NCBI RefSeq assembly: GCF_009928415.1
Contig: NZ_JAABNN010000002.1
Span: forward strand, 620,001-684,000
DNA: 64,000 bases
Source: Bacillus sp. USDA818B3_A
Lineage (GTDB): Bacteria; Bacillota; Bacilli; Bacillales; Cytobacillaceae
Reading direction: 5' to 3'
In this document: piece after piece, positions 16,986 through 25,803 of the stretch
Numbering within the stretch: position 1 is the stretch's first letter
Layout: the number at the start of each line of letters is the position of its first letter
The notes under the pieces: generated by a model
What the model saw: only the letters and a program-made list of their open reading frames with translations
Told to the model about the DNA's origin: nothing
Database searches by the model: none
Made by a program: the position numbers and the translations under genes

Positions 16986-19073
16986 TTATATTGTCTGTCT
17001 CTGGATAAACAATTCTTCCAGCCTAGTAGAAAGCTCATCATCGGATAATGGATTGCGATGAGTATTTTCCAAATAAATATATTTTTCTGTTTCCGGCATC
17101 AAATATTCTTTATACCATAAGAAGAAATCCGGGCTGTCTTCTTGCATTCTAATAAACTTACGTAATGCTTCTAGTGAATATAGAGTACTTTTTACATTGG
17201 TTAACCAATCTGCCCGATAAAAATTTTCCCACTTCCCGTGTTCCGCCCGTTTTAGTGCGAGAATACTTTCGTTATAATCGCGTATCGACTGTGATAATCG
17301 CACAAATGCAAGCGCGTACTCTTGCTTTTTAAAATGGAAATAGGCGTTACATAAGGCTATAAACCCTTTACATCCAGAAACGTGAAGTTCAACCTGCATA
17401 GTGAACTGGTCGTAAAAACGCTTCTGATCCTCTAAACTAAGTTCGTTACTGAAGTTCCGGCATTTCTGTAATAATCCTTCCCATCCCTTCAGCCCCGCTT
17501 CGCATTTGTTCTTAAACCAAAGGACTTGCTCATCAAAAGGGATTTCACCTGTTGCCCAAAATAGTTTAGGCAGAGGGATATCCGCTTTTCCTTGAAGCCA
17601 GTGCCCGATGATTTTCCTTGCGGGATGATGGTAAAATTCCTCTCCCGCTCTATCATCTTGATTCTCACCATATGGAATGGATTGGTCGAAATAGCTTTGA
17701 TAGAGCTGTTCGATCTGTTTGCTGCCTGATTTATACAGACGCTTTATAAAACGCTCTAAGTGTAGTTCCTTATTCACTGTTCCTTTATTCCATAATTCAC
17801 TCACAAGATCTAACGGATAAAGATGGGGCCGAATATTTCCGCTGTTTAATAATAGATAGGAATCTGCTCTAGCTTCAAAGGCTTTCTCCACTTCCTCAAT
17901 AATCATTTCTGGCGGTGAAGGGAACATCGTTAAATGATTGGAGGCCTGCAGGTCATGAAAGGTGATATGATAGTAAATCCCATGTTCACCTGGATCGTTT
18001 GCAGTCGGTAAGGAAGGAATTCTGAGGTTTTCATTCCCTTGTCTGCGTGAAACCATTTTTCCGTATCCATTATCAGCCCATATGTAGATGACACCTTTAG
18101 GCACTCTAATATGCCCTTCTTTATACAGCTCAGCAATTTCACCATATAGGGCCATAGAACACACCGGCTGTTCGACCGATTGCTTAATCAATTCATATTG
18201 TCGTTCCACAACCTTTGAAATCATGTCTCCCCTTTTTTCTGGAGTGTCAAATTCCGGAGCATACTGCCAAAAGGGTGCGTCTCCTTGTCCGCGGAAAGAG
18301 AGGACCCAAATGGTTTTTTGATTTTTTTGTTTTTCAATCGCTTCTTTCCAAAGATTCTCAAAGAGCTCTGGATTTTCTTGATAGTTTGGTTTTTGGCCAG
18401 GATAGGCACGTAAAAACATTTCGGCTCCTAAGGGTTCTGCATGGTGATGGGTAACCCATAGCCCCATTTCTGACGCTAAATCGGTGTGAATCCCATGTTT
18501 TGGAAGATCTGTACCCGGAATTACCATATTCCCTCCACTGCGTAATAGAGCTTCAAATACTGGGTACCATACTTCTTTTGTTGGTGGATATTCTTCCTTC
18601 CAGCCTATTAAACATACCTCATCATTCACGAACCAGCCTCGATATCTAACCTTTGGTTTTTGAGAATCATAATCTTGAACAGGGATTCGGACCTCGGCTT
18701 TTTGCTCAATTGGCAGATCTGCCCAGAACCAAAATGGATCCACCCCTAAGTAGTGCTTGCTGTAATGTAGAAGTCCATATATAATCCCCAAATCATCATT
18801 CCCAATGATGTGCATGACCAGTTTCCCATTATAAAGATTGAACCGGAAACAATAACCTTCCGGCCACTCGGGACCATCATCGTCCTTTGAGGCATACCGA
18901 ATAATCAGATCTGGAGACTCATTTAGTGATGCTGCTAATTTAGGAGGCTTGCCAAATACCTTTTTATGATCCCTTATGATCATATCGAGTGCATATTGGA
19001 CTGGAGTCGTTATGTTTTCTGGCAGAAATATAACTGTACCTTCATCAATAAGAACATAAGAGTGATTAAACAT
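16986..19073 (-). CDS. GH115-like glycoside hydrolase
   Basis: A 695-residue protein without signal peptide. The segment YRGWFVNDEVCLIGW matches the RG-(I/W)F-NDE pattern of family GH115, whose studied members are alpha-glucuronidases. An N-terminal alpha/beta domain (residues ~1-120), a central barrel (~140-420) and a helical C-terminal region are visible. This length is short for GH115 members with accessory domains. Here it sits between yesR and yesX, so its substrate may be a uronate-bearing side chain of RG-I. Family placement is fairly good; the reaction is inference. GGGGAG precedes the ATG. Confidence 0.72.
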   Translation of the reverse strand: MFNHSYVLIDEGTVIFLPENITTPVQYALDMIIRDHKKVFGKPPKLAASLNESPDLIIRYASKDDDGPEWPEGYCFRFNLYNGKLVMHIIGNDDLGIIYGLLHYSKHYLGVDPFWFWADLPIEQKAEVRIPVQDYDSQKPKVRYRGWFVNDEVCLIGWKEEYPPTKEVWYPVFEALLRSGGNMVIPGTDLPKHGIHTDLASEMGLWVTHHHAEPLGAEMFLRAYPGQKPNYQENPELFENLWKEAIEKQKNQKTIWVLSFRGQGDAPFWQYAPEFDTPEKRGDMISKVVERQYELIKQSVEQPVCSMALYGEIAELYKEGHIRVPKGVIYIWADNGYGKMVSRRQGNENLRIPSLPTANDPGEHGIYYHITFHDLQASNHLTMFPSPPEMIIEEVEKAFEARADSYLLLNSGNIRPHLYPLDLVSELWNKGTVNKELHLERFIKRLYKSGSKQIEQLYQSYFDQSIPYGENQDDRAGEEFYHHPARKIIGHWLQGKADIPLPKLFWATGEIPFDEQVLWFKNKCEAGLKGWEGLLQKCRNFSNELSLEDQKRFYDQFTMQVELHVSGCKGFIALCNAYFHFKKQEYALAFVRLSQSIRDYNESILALKRAEHGKWENFYRADWLTNVKSTLYSLEALRKFIRMQEDSPDFFLWYKEYLMPETEKYIYLENTHRNPLSDDELSTRLEELFIQRQTI

Positions 19074-19106
19074 ATTTCTCCCCTAACTTTTTGATTATGT
19101 AAAAAT

Positions 19107-19136
19107 ACCTGTGGAAGGAAAGCCCCTCCCGCAGGT
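19107..19136 (-). terminator. Probable terminator after yesR
   Basis: ACCTGTGG and CCGCAGGT form an outer stem with an inner GGAAGG/CCTCC extension. On the minus strand the stem is followed by TATTTTTAC, 15 bases after the yesR stop. Confidence 0.6.
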
Positions 19137-19151
19137 TGATTTTGTATAATC

Positions 19152-20180
19152 CTAATTTTTCAATTGCCGTTTTAATAATAAGGATAAATAGGCAAGCACC
19201 AGACCCTGCCCCCAACCTTGGACCCTCTTATATGGAACGCCTCTATAGCCTTCGGCGTCATCCATGACCGCGGTTCCGGCTGACACATTCATAATGGAAC
19301 CGTCCTCCTTAATTTGCTTGAGGATCCCGTCAATTGACTTTTGAACATATTTATTGTAAAGCTTTCCTCTTGTAAGTAACGCAGCAGCAATCCCCGCCGA
19401 ACCTGACGTTTCTAAATAGGATTCAGAATCAGTCACAATCGTATGCCATAGCCCTGAATCATCTTGAAGGCGAACTAATGCACTTAGTTGATCTCTGAGT
19501 GACCCATCAATAATCATAAAGGATGGGTGCTGCACCTTCACGAGTTCTAAAGCCCTTGCCATCGTATAGGCCGCCCAGCTGTTTCCACGCGCCCAAAAAA
19601 TTCCGGACATATGGTTTTGAGCGATATTGTCCCAGCCATGATAATAAAGATTAGTCAGCTCATCCTGAAGAAACTGCTCATGACCATGATATTGCTTCAA
19701 TCCGAAATCAAAGTAATCCTTCCGATCAAGCAAATGTCCGATTCTTAATAGAAAGTAACCAGCCATAAACATCGTATCGACCCATGCTTGTTCGGGGAAT
19801 ACACTCTTTTCACCGTTTACCGTATGCTGCAGGACACCATCTGCGAATCTTTCAGCATCATGTAATAGAAAATCTGCCATCTGGGTGGCATATTCTAAAT
19901 ATTTTTCCTCGTCTGTTGCTTTATATAATGTCAGGAGAGTATGTCCGATGGATGAGGCGTTGACGGTAAGCTTCGGCAGTCCATCCTCCAGTTCCTCATC
20001 GACCCATTCCTTAATAAACTGCAAATATTTTTTCTCACCTGTTGCTTCATAGGCTTCAGCCACACCGTAAAAGGCCACCCCTCCCGGCCAATCCCAGCTG
20101 AAATCCATTTTTGAGGTCCTATCCACGATGAGTTCTATAGCTTCTTTTACTTTTTCTTGATCAAATATCAGTTGAGGCAT
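19152..20180 (-). CDS. yesR: Unsaturated rhamnogalacturonyl hydrolase, GH105 (YesR type)
   Basis: A 342-residue (alpha/alpha)6-barrel enzyme, close to B. subtilis YesR (344). The catalytic Asp is in AWVDTMFMAGYFL. The signatures DFSWDWPGGVAFYG, SGIFWARGNSWAAYTM and GSAGIAAALLTRG are typical of GH105. No signal peptide. It hydrates the double bond of unsaturated galacturonyl-rhamnose produced by YesW/YesX, releasing rhamnose and 5-keto-4-deoxyuronate. GGTGGG precedes the ATG. A 20-21-bp repeat array fills the gap between the YteT-like gene and this one. Confidence 0.93.
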   Translation of the reverse strand: MPQLIFDQEKVKEAIELIVDRTSKMDFSWDWPGGVAFYGVAEAYEATGEKKYLQFIKEWVDEELEDGLPKLTVNASSIGHTLLTLYKATDEEKYLEYATQMADFLLHDAERFADGVLQHTVNGEKSVFPEQAWVDTMFMAGYFLLRIGHLLDRKDYFDFGLKQYHGHEQFLQDELTNLYYHGWDNIAQNHMSGIFWARGNSWAAYTMARALELVKVQHPSFMIIDGSLRDQLSALVRLQDDSGLWHTIVTDSESYLETSGSAGIAAALLTRGKLYNKYVQKSIDGILKQIKEDGSIMNVSAGTAVMDDAEGYRGVPYKRVQGWGQGLVLAYLSLLLKRQLKN

Positions 20181-20228
20181 TTATATCCCACCCAAATCAT
20201 TGATTTCTTCTTTTAAATAAACGTAAAT

Positions 20229-20330
20229 TTATCTGTTATCAGCGGTTTTCAGAGACTTATCAGCGGTTTTGGCAATTTATCGGCGATTTTCTGAGTTTAT
20301 CAGCGATTTTTAACTTTTATCGGCGAAAAC
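20229..20330. repeat. Repeat array A: five units, 20-21-bp period
   Basis: Units start at 20236, 20257, 20277, 20297 and 20317 (spacings 21, 20, 20, 20), with a truncated TTATCTG at 20229. Consensus on the plus strand is TTATC(A/G)GCG(G/A)TTTT followed by about 6 variable bases. It lies in the 195-base gap between the YteT-like stop and the yesR start, inside the presumed transcript. No spacers or dyad symmetry are seen. Function unknown. Confidence 0.9.
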
Positions 20331-20367
20331 GAAAAACCCCAATCTCAGCCCCATGAAATTCCACTAA

Positions 20368-21675
20368 CTAAACTAATTGCGATGAATCACTCGTTTCCCT
20401 CAGCAATTCCTTTATACTAAATGGTCGATTCTCCTTACTCGAACGCCATACTCCCTCACCAACGGCGATAGAATAAGCTCCGGCTTCGGCTCCTGCAAGA
20501 ATCTCATAAGGCCTGCTAGGATCTACGCCTAGAAAGAGATCTTCCTGAAGCACTGGGTCGCCCCCGCCATGCCCCCCTTCATTTTGCAAGACATGTATAA
20601 TCTCCTTTGAACCGAATAGCGGATAATATTCGATGGTCTGTTCCGGGAATGGGAAAGGGATTCTGCTTGGCTCATGATATTCAGTTGTTTCAATTCTCCC
20701 TTTCGTTCCATTAATAGCCAGGCGATAACCCTCATAAGGAAGGGAAAAATTGACCGAGTAGCTTAAAAAAGCCCCCTTATCATACTTAACTGTGACCGCA
20801 TATGTATCTTCAATTTCAATTTCATGGTCGAAGATACAGGAATCCGGCCGGTAATTCGTATAGCTTTGTGCTGATTTTTCAATCCCTTCCGATTTAATGT
20901 GATCGTCTTTCACCGCAAGGTTATTTCGGCGATTGGACCATCGCATGAAGTATTGGCAATTTTGTTTTTCCTGACAAGTACTGCAATAACGATGATCTGC
21001 CGGACTTGGATTTAATTCCCCATCCTTGCCATAATAATTTAAGGCACCATAGGCAAAGACTTGCTCTGGCTGTTGATCGATCCACCAATTGACCAAATCG
21101 AAATGGTGGGTGGATTTATGAATCGATAATCCGCCTGAACGATTGCGGTCGCGATTCCATCTTTTGAAGTAACTGGCCCCATGATAGGTGTCAATATACC
21201 AGTTCAAATCAACAGAAGTCACCCTGCCAATCTTCCCTTCTGAAATCATCTCTTTAATTTTTCGGTGAAATGGATTGTAACGATAATTGAAGGCTACAAT
21301 AACTTTCCCATTACTTCTTGCTTCCGCCTCCATCACTCTTTTAGCATCTTGAGCATTGGTAACCATTGGTTTTTCCGTGATAACTGTTAAATCATTCTCT
21401 AAACCTTTTAATATGTAATCGATATGGGTATCATCACGGCTTGTGACAATAACGGTATCCGGATGGGTATCTTGAATCATTTGTTGAAATTGATCTGGAT
21501 GATAAGCAGGAATTGAACTTAATTCAGGAAAACTTTCTTTTGTGATTTCCAATCGCCGTCCATCTGGATCAAGTAAGCCTACAATCTCGTTTTGCTGTGA
21601 AAATTGTGTCAGCACCGGTTGAATAAACATCCCTAAAGCTCTATTACTTAGGCCGCAAACTACGATTCTATTCAT
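20368..21675 (-). CDS. yteT: Gfo/Idh/MocA family oxidoreductase, YteT-like
   Basis: A 435-residue NAD(P)-binding oxidoreductase. The start chosen is the ATG at 21675 with GGAGGGG upstream; the frame extends 15 bases further. The Rossmann region starts at residue 3 (VVCGLSNRALGMFI) and the family motif appears as ITEKPMVTNAQDAKRVMEAE. A CxxC pair and nearby cysteines (YCSTCQEKQNCQYF) mark a subgroup of the family. B. subtilis YteT (about 428 residues) sits in the RG-I yte operon. The substrate is unknown; a sugar or uronate intermediate is inferred from context. Confidence 0.82.
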   Translation of the reverse strand: MNRIVVCGLSNRALGMFIQPVLTQFSQQNEIVGLLDPDGRRLEITKESFPELSSIPAYHPDQFQQMIQDTHPDTVIVTSRDDTHIDYILKGLENDLTVITEKPMVTNAQDAKRVMEAEARSNGKVIVAFNYRYNPFHRKIKEMISEGKIGRVTSVDLNWYIDTYHGASYFKRWNRDRNRSGGLSIHKSTHHFDLVNWWIDQQPEQVFAYGALNYYGKDGELNPSPADHRYCSTCQEKQNCQYFMRWSNRRNNLAVKDDHIKSEGIEKSAQSYTNYRPDSCIFDHEIEIEDTYAVTVKYDKGAFLSYSVNFSLPYEGYRLAINGTKGRIETTEYHEPSRIPFPFPEQTIEYYPLFGSKEIIHVLQNEGGHGGGDPVLQEDLFLGVDPSRPYEILAGAEAGAYSIAVGEGVWRSSKENRPFSIKELLRETSDSSQLV

Positions 21676-21733
21676 TATTTTCCCCTCCATTGCCTTTGGA
21701 AAATTTGTTTTTCAGCTAATCCCTATAAAAATT

Positions 21734-21771
21734 CCCATTATAATTTTGTTAGAAATCAAAATTATAATGGG
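21734..21771 (-). terminator. Strong inverted repeat / terminator after kduD
   Basis: Perfect 15-bp arms at 21734-21748 and 21757-21771 around an 8-base loop. On the minus strand the stem is followed by AATTTTTATAG. It lies 27 bases past the kduD stop and should end the kduI-kduD transcript, implying a separate promoter for the YteT-like gene. Confidence 0.75.
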
Positions 21772-21797
21772 TTTCCAAATGAATCATTCTTACGAGA

Positions 21798-22553
21798 TTA
21801 AGAGCTTAACCATCCGCCATCTACTGCCAATATGTGACCATTCACATAATTAGAGGCATCTGATGCAAGGAAGATAACTGCTCCCTTTAAATCTTCTGGA
21901 GTACCCCAGCGCCCTTGTGGAATTCTAGAGGTAATCGATGCATTTCTATTTTCATCGCCGCGAATGGGTGCTGTATTATCTGTCGCCATATAGCCGGGAG
22001 CAATTGCGTTGACATTGACACCCTTCCCCGCCCACTCATTGGCAAACGATTTCGTCAAACCTGCCACCGCATGTTTACTAGCTGTATAAGCAGGTACACG
22101 TAATCCTCCTTGGAAAGATAGCATCGAGGCAATATTAATGATTTTTCCTGAACCTTTTTCAATCATGTGTTTGCCTGCTTCACGGCATAATTGGAAGACG
22201 GCATGCTGATTAACATTAATCACTTCATACCAATCCTCATCTGAGAAATTCTCCGCTTCAGCACGGCGGATAATACCTGCATTGTTTACTAAGATATCAA
22301 TCTGACCAGCAGCGGATAATGCATCCATAACAAGCTGACTTGGTGCTCCTTGTTTTGATAAATCGATTTTAAGTTCATGAAAGGTACCGCCGATGGCTTC
22401 AATTTGCTCACGCGTTGAAGTCATATCACTCATTCCGGCACCAATAACAGTGGCCCCCGCTTCTGCAAGGCCAACTGCCATCCCCTGGCCAAGACCACGG
22501 CTCGCACCCGTGATCAGGGCCACTTTGCCTTCTAATGAAAATAATGATTTCAC
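21798..22553 (-). CDS. kduD: 2-dehydro-3-deoxy-D-gluconate 5-dehydrogenase KduD
   Basis: A 251-residue short-chain dehydrogenase. The nucleotide site is TGASRGLGQG near residue 15, NNAG is near residue 90, and the catalytic YTASKHAVAG follows the Ser of the IASMLS strand. The C-terminus NGHILAVDGGWLSS is standard. It interconverts 2,5-diketo-3-deoxygluconate and 2-keto-3-deoxygluconate in uronate breakdown. The start is GTG at 22553 with AAGGAGG upstream. kduI lies 98 bases upstream in the same direction, with repeat array B filling the gap. Confidence 0.95.
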   Translation of the reverse strand: MKSLFSLEGKVALITGASRGLGQGMAVGLAEAGATVIGAGMSDMTSTREQIEAIGGTFHELKIDLSKQGAPSQLVMDALSAAGQIDILVNNAGIIRRAEAENFSDEDWYEVINVNQHAVFQLCREAGKHMIEKGSGKIINIASMLSFQGGLRVPAYTASKHAVAGLTKSFANEWAGKGVNVNAIAPGYMATDNTAPIRGDENRNASITSRIPQGRWGTPEDLKGAVIFLASDASNYVNGHILAVDGGWLSS

Positions 22554-22578
22554 GTTTTGTCCTCCTTATTCTGTTTTT

Positions 22579-22650
22579 CGAGAGTAATCCTGTCTTATCC
22601 GAGAGTAATTCCCTCTCATCCGAGAGTAACTTTCCTTCATCCGAAAGTTA
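22579..22650. repeat. Repeat array B: four units, exact 21-bp period
   Basis: Core CGAGAGTAA occurs at 22579, 22600 and 22621, with a diverged CGAAAGTTA at 22642; every spacing is 21. On the coding (minus) strand the core reads TTACTCTCGGAT(A/G)A. The array fills the kduI-kduD gap, from next to the kduI stop codon almost to the kduD ribosome site. One minus-strand frame is open throughout. Function unknown. Confidence 0.92.
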
Positions 22651-22651
22651 C

Positions 22652-23482
22652 CTACCTTAAGTCTTCCATTTTGACGTGGTCCATGTCATCATAAGTGATG
22701 TTTTCGCCGCACATCCCCCAAATGAATGTGTAATTGCTTGTAGCTGTTCCAGTATGGATCGACCAGCTTGGTGAAATCGCCGCTTGTTCATTTTTCATTA
22801 CTAAATGTCTTGTTTCATCCGGTTTACCCATGAAGTGGAACACACGAGTGTCTGGTTCCATATCAAAATATAAATAGACTTCCATCCGGCGTTCATGTGT
22901 ATGACATGGCATCGTATTCCATACACTTCCTGGTGATAACATCGTTAAGCCCATTTGAAGCTGGCAGGATTCACATACATTTGGATGAATATATTGGTGG
23001 ATTTTCCGTTCATTTAATGTTGATGGGCTGCCCGCTTCAAGCGGCTTGATTTCATTAATATCAATTTTCACTGTAGGATATTTATGGTGAGCAGGAGTGG
23101 AATTGATATAAAATTTAGCCGGATTATTAGCATCAATGGATCTAAATAAAACCTCTTTGGTACCTTTTCCTACATACAAGCCGTCATAGCGCTGCATATC
23201 ATATTCTTCACCGTCAAGAATAACAAGGCCGTCTCCGCCAATATTGATAATTCCCATCTCACGGCGCTCCAAGAAATAACTTACTCCAAGTTCTTTATCC
23301 AGCTTGATCGTCAGTTCTTTTTCTGCCGGTGTAACACCGCCAAAAATCATTCGGTCTACGTGGGTATAAGTTAGATGTACCTGACCTTCCTCGAAAAGTG
23401 TTTCTACTAAAAACTCTCTTCTTAGTTCATCAGTCGTATATTTTTTCATTTCCTCCGGATGATGTGCATATCGAGTTTCCAT
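22652..23482 (-). CDS. kduI: 5-dehydro-4-deoxy-D-glucuronate isomerase KduI
   Basis: A 276-residue cupin enzyme of standard length. The metal-site region reads MPCHTHERRMEVYLYF, and WSIHTGTATSNYTFIWGM near the C-terminus is typical. It isomerises 5-keto-4-deoxyuronate, formed by Ogl and the GH105 enzymes, to the KduD substrate. AGGGAGTATGAATA precedes the ATG. It follows the second GH105 gene by 35 bases. The stop codon abuts repeat array B. Confidence 0.96.
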   Translation of the reverse strand: METRYAHHPEEMKKYTTDELRREFLVETLFEEGQVHLTYTHVDRMIFGGVTPAEKELTIKLDKELGVSYFLERREMGIINIGGDGLVILDGEEYDMQRYDGLYVGKGTKEVLFRSIDANNPAKFYINSTPAHHKYPTVKIDINEIKPLEAGSPSTLNERKIHQYIHPNVCESCQLQMGLTMLSPGSVWNTMPCHTHERRMEVYLYFDMEPDTRVFHFMGKPDETRHLVMKNEQAAISPSWSIHTGTATSNYTFIWGMCGENITYDDMDHVKMEDLR

Positions 23483-23517
23483 TATTCATACTCCCTTTCT
23501 ATTTTTCGATTTATTTA

Positions 23518-24603
23518 CTAGATTCTGAAATACAAGTATTCTACTAATGCAAGAATTGCCATGGACTGGCCATAAGGCATTCCCGTTACAGGGATATCTT
23601 TATAAAACTGTTGCGTTTCTCCCATAGCCGTTCCAGCAGAAACATGCTGTAATTCTCCGTTTTCATCAATATTCTCAATTACTGCCTGTATGGCTTTCAG
23701 TCCCATGTCTACATACTTTTTATCGGTATAGCGCTTCCGGACAGCCTTTAATGAGCCAAAGGCAAAGCCAGCTGTACAAGATGCTTCCACATAAGAAGTT
23801 GGGTCATTCAAAACCGTATGCCATAAACCGCTTTCATTTTGAAGTGTTTCAAGAGCTTCAATTTGTCTGTTTAAGGTGTCTATTAATACCTGACGAACAG
23901 GGTCGTTTTCTGGTAAATCTACTAAATCCAGAAACTCAGGAATGGCAATTGTTATCCATGAATTCCCGCGGCCCCAAAGTGCTTCTGCAAAATTATGGTT
24001 TCCTTCAAAAGTCCAGCCGTGAAACCATAATCCAGTTTTCTTATCAAACAGATATTTAATATGTACCAAGAATTGTTTCTTCGCTTCTTCGATATATTCC
24101 TGCTTGTTCAGTAATAAACCTATTTTGGTTAATGGCAGGACACTCATCATTAACGTGTCGTCCCACAATTGTTGATAGTTTTCTGAGCCAAACACAACAT
24201 GCTGAATTCCGCCATCCTTTGTTCGTGGCATGTCGTGATACAGCCAATCCCCCCAAGTTTCTAAATACGGAAGATAAGCAGGATTGTTTGTTTCTTCATA
24301 CAAGTAGGCAAGTGTTAACATTTGCACCATTGTATTCACGTTTTTCTCGACCGGCGGTTCTTTAAACTGATCGTCGAACCATTTTACGATGATATGTAAT
24401 ACGTTTTCATTTTTTGTGAGTTTATAGTATTTCATCATTCCATATAGTCCAACGCCCGCTGTCCATTCCCAATAATTAAAGCTCTTATTATCTATTTTTC
24501 TGCCATCCGCAAGAGGAATGGCATACTTCCCGTCCGGGTCACTCAAGTTCACAAGATTATCAATGAGCAATTCAATTTTCCGTTCAATTTCAAGTCTGTG
24601 CAT
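23518..24603 (-). CDS. yteR: Unsaturated rhamnogalacturonyl hydrolase, GH105 (YteR type)
   Basis: A 361-residue GH105 enzyme, closer in length to B. subtilis YteR (373) than to YesR. The catalytic Asp is expected in LWDDTLMMSVLPL; the typical NFAEALWGRGNSWITIAIPEF and GLWHTVLND segments are present. No signal peptide. It has the same reaction as the YesR-type gene at 19152 but the two proteins differ widely, so they may favour different chain lengths or side-chain decoration. GTGGAGGTAG precedes the ATG. It heads the GH105-kduI-kduD string. Confidence 0.9.
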   Translation of the reverse strand: MHRLEIERKIELLIDNLVNLSDPDGKYAIPLADGRKIDNKSFNYWEWTAGVGLYGMMKYYKLTKNENVLHIIVKWFDDQFKEPPVEKNVNTMVQMLTLAYLYEETNNPAYLPYLETWGDWLYHDMPRTKDGGIQHVVFGSENYQQLWDDTLMMSVLPLTKIGLLLNKQEYIEEAKKQFLVHIKYLFDKKTGLWFHGWTFEGNHNFAEALWGRGNSWITIAIPEFLDLVDLPENDPVRQVLIDTLNRQIEALETLQNESGLWHTVLNDPTSYVEASCTAGFAFGSLKAVRKRYTDKKYVDMGLKAIQAVIENIDENGELQHVSAGTAMGETQQFYKDIPVTGMPYGQSMAILALVEYLYFRI

Positions 24604-24754
24604 TTAACTACCTCCACTTATCGAATGTTATTTCAAAGGCTATCGGATAAAAGTGTTAAGGATTCACTTTTTATTATATGGGAACCTTATTTTCTGAAAA
24701 ATTTAAAAATCAGGTTTCTTTTATTAAAAAACAGTGTTTCTTAAAACTATTTTT

Positions 24755-25414
24755 CTAATAATACACAAACTTTGAAATTGGTAACTCTGTCTCCTTAATG
24801 CATTCAGCGACAAGTTTCGCCATTTGTTTCGCACCTTTTTTCGTGAAATGAGTAAAATCTGTTTCATTAACCGATACCATAAAGAAAGGCAGGGTTTTGT
24901 CATAACCAATGGCCTCGAACAATCTAAGACTTTTTGTCATTAAGTCAATTAAAACGACATTCTCTTCTTCAGCAACTTCCTTCATTGCTTGGCAGTAATC
25001 TGGAAAATCGTTTATAAACCTTCCATTCTCTTTATGCAGTCTGGCAACCGGGGTAATCAATACTGGGTTAGCCTGACAGTTCCTAGCAGCCTCAATGTAC
25101 ATTTTTAGATAATCTTTATAGGTTGTAAATGGATCAGTATAACGTTCAGGTTTGCTTGCAGTGGCGTCATTATGCCCCATTTGAATAAATAAATAGTCAC
25201 CTTCCTTCATTTTTTCTACTATTTTATTTAATCTTCCTTCCTCGACAAAAGTTTTAGAACTTCTCCCACCAATTGCATGATTGACGACATGAATATCTTC
25301 TGTTAGGTAATCCTGCAGAAATTCTCCCCATCCACCTTGTTCTTTTTCGCTGATCTCATAGGTTTGTACAGTTGAATCGGCAGCTAAAAATACTCTAATT
25401 TGATTTTCAGTCAT
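24755..25414 (-). CDS. yesY: Second rhamnogalacturonan acetylesterase (CE12, YesY type)
   Basis: A 219-residue SGNH-hydrolase from the ATG at 25414, which has GAGGAG upstream; the longer frame to 25492 lacks a ribosome site. Length fits B. subtilis YesY (217). Block III is QMGHNDATA and the Asp-His pair is in ETDFTHFTKKGA. Block I reads AADSTVQTY, so the usual Gly before Asp-Ser is Ala, unlike YesT in this locus. No signal peptide. It is the most upstream minus-strand gene of the RG-I locus and is divergent from the secreted lyase gene. Confidence 0.88.
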   Translation of the reverse strand: MTENQIRVFLAADSTVQTYEISEKEQGGWGEFLQDYLTEDIHVVNHAIGGRSSKTFVEEGRLNKIVEKMKEGDYLFIQMGHNDATASKPERYTDPFTTYKDYLKMYIEAARNCQANPVLITPVARLHKENGRFINDFPDYCQAMKEVAEEENVVLIDLMTKSLRLFEAIGYDKTLPFFMVSVNETDFTHFTKKGAKQMAKLVAECIKETELPISKFVYY

Positions 25415-25803
25415 AGAACACTCCTCATTCAGTAAGCTAAAGATTGTACTCTTAATAGTTACCATAACTAAAAACTGCCTGCCATTAGACATTTTTGCTT
25501 CTTTAGAATACCATATTGCACTTTTTTGCTAGATTCGTACCTTTTTGTAACCATACAATAATAGTTCATTTATACTGTGATATTAGGCACGAATCCTATT
25601 TTTCATTCCTTGACTTCACTGTATTTTCATCAAAATTAACTGAATTTTTTATTAGATTAACAGAATAATTAAAATATAATGAAGGTGGTTTTTTCATCAT
25701 TCTTTATTTAAATGCATCGATACTTTGTTAGGAGGTAGATAGTTTTTTGTAAGCGTAAACATATTGACTGTCATTTCAAAGTAAATTTGGGAGGGGTAAA
25801 ATT
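25415..25803. promoter_or_regulatory. Divergent control region between yesY and yesW
   Basis: This 389-base gap separates the minus-strand RG-I genes from the secreted lyase gene. It is AT-rich and must hold promoters for both directions. A cre-like site lies at 25748-25761. I cannot name convincing -35/-10 pairs, which would fit activator-dependent promoters. No small ORF with a ribosome site and no repeat array was seen. Confidence 0.5.
25748..25761. promoter_or_regulatory. Candidate cre (CcpA) site upstream of the secreted RG lyase
   Basis: TGTAAGCGTAAACA matches TGWAANCGNTNWCA at 13 of 14 positions (A for T at position 10). It lies 43 bases before the TTG start, suitable for a CcpA roadblock or promoter-overlap repression. 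Confidence 0.6.
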
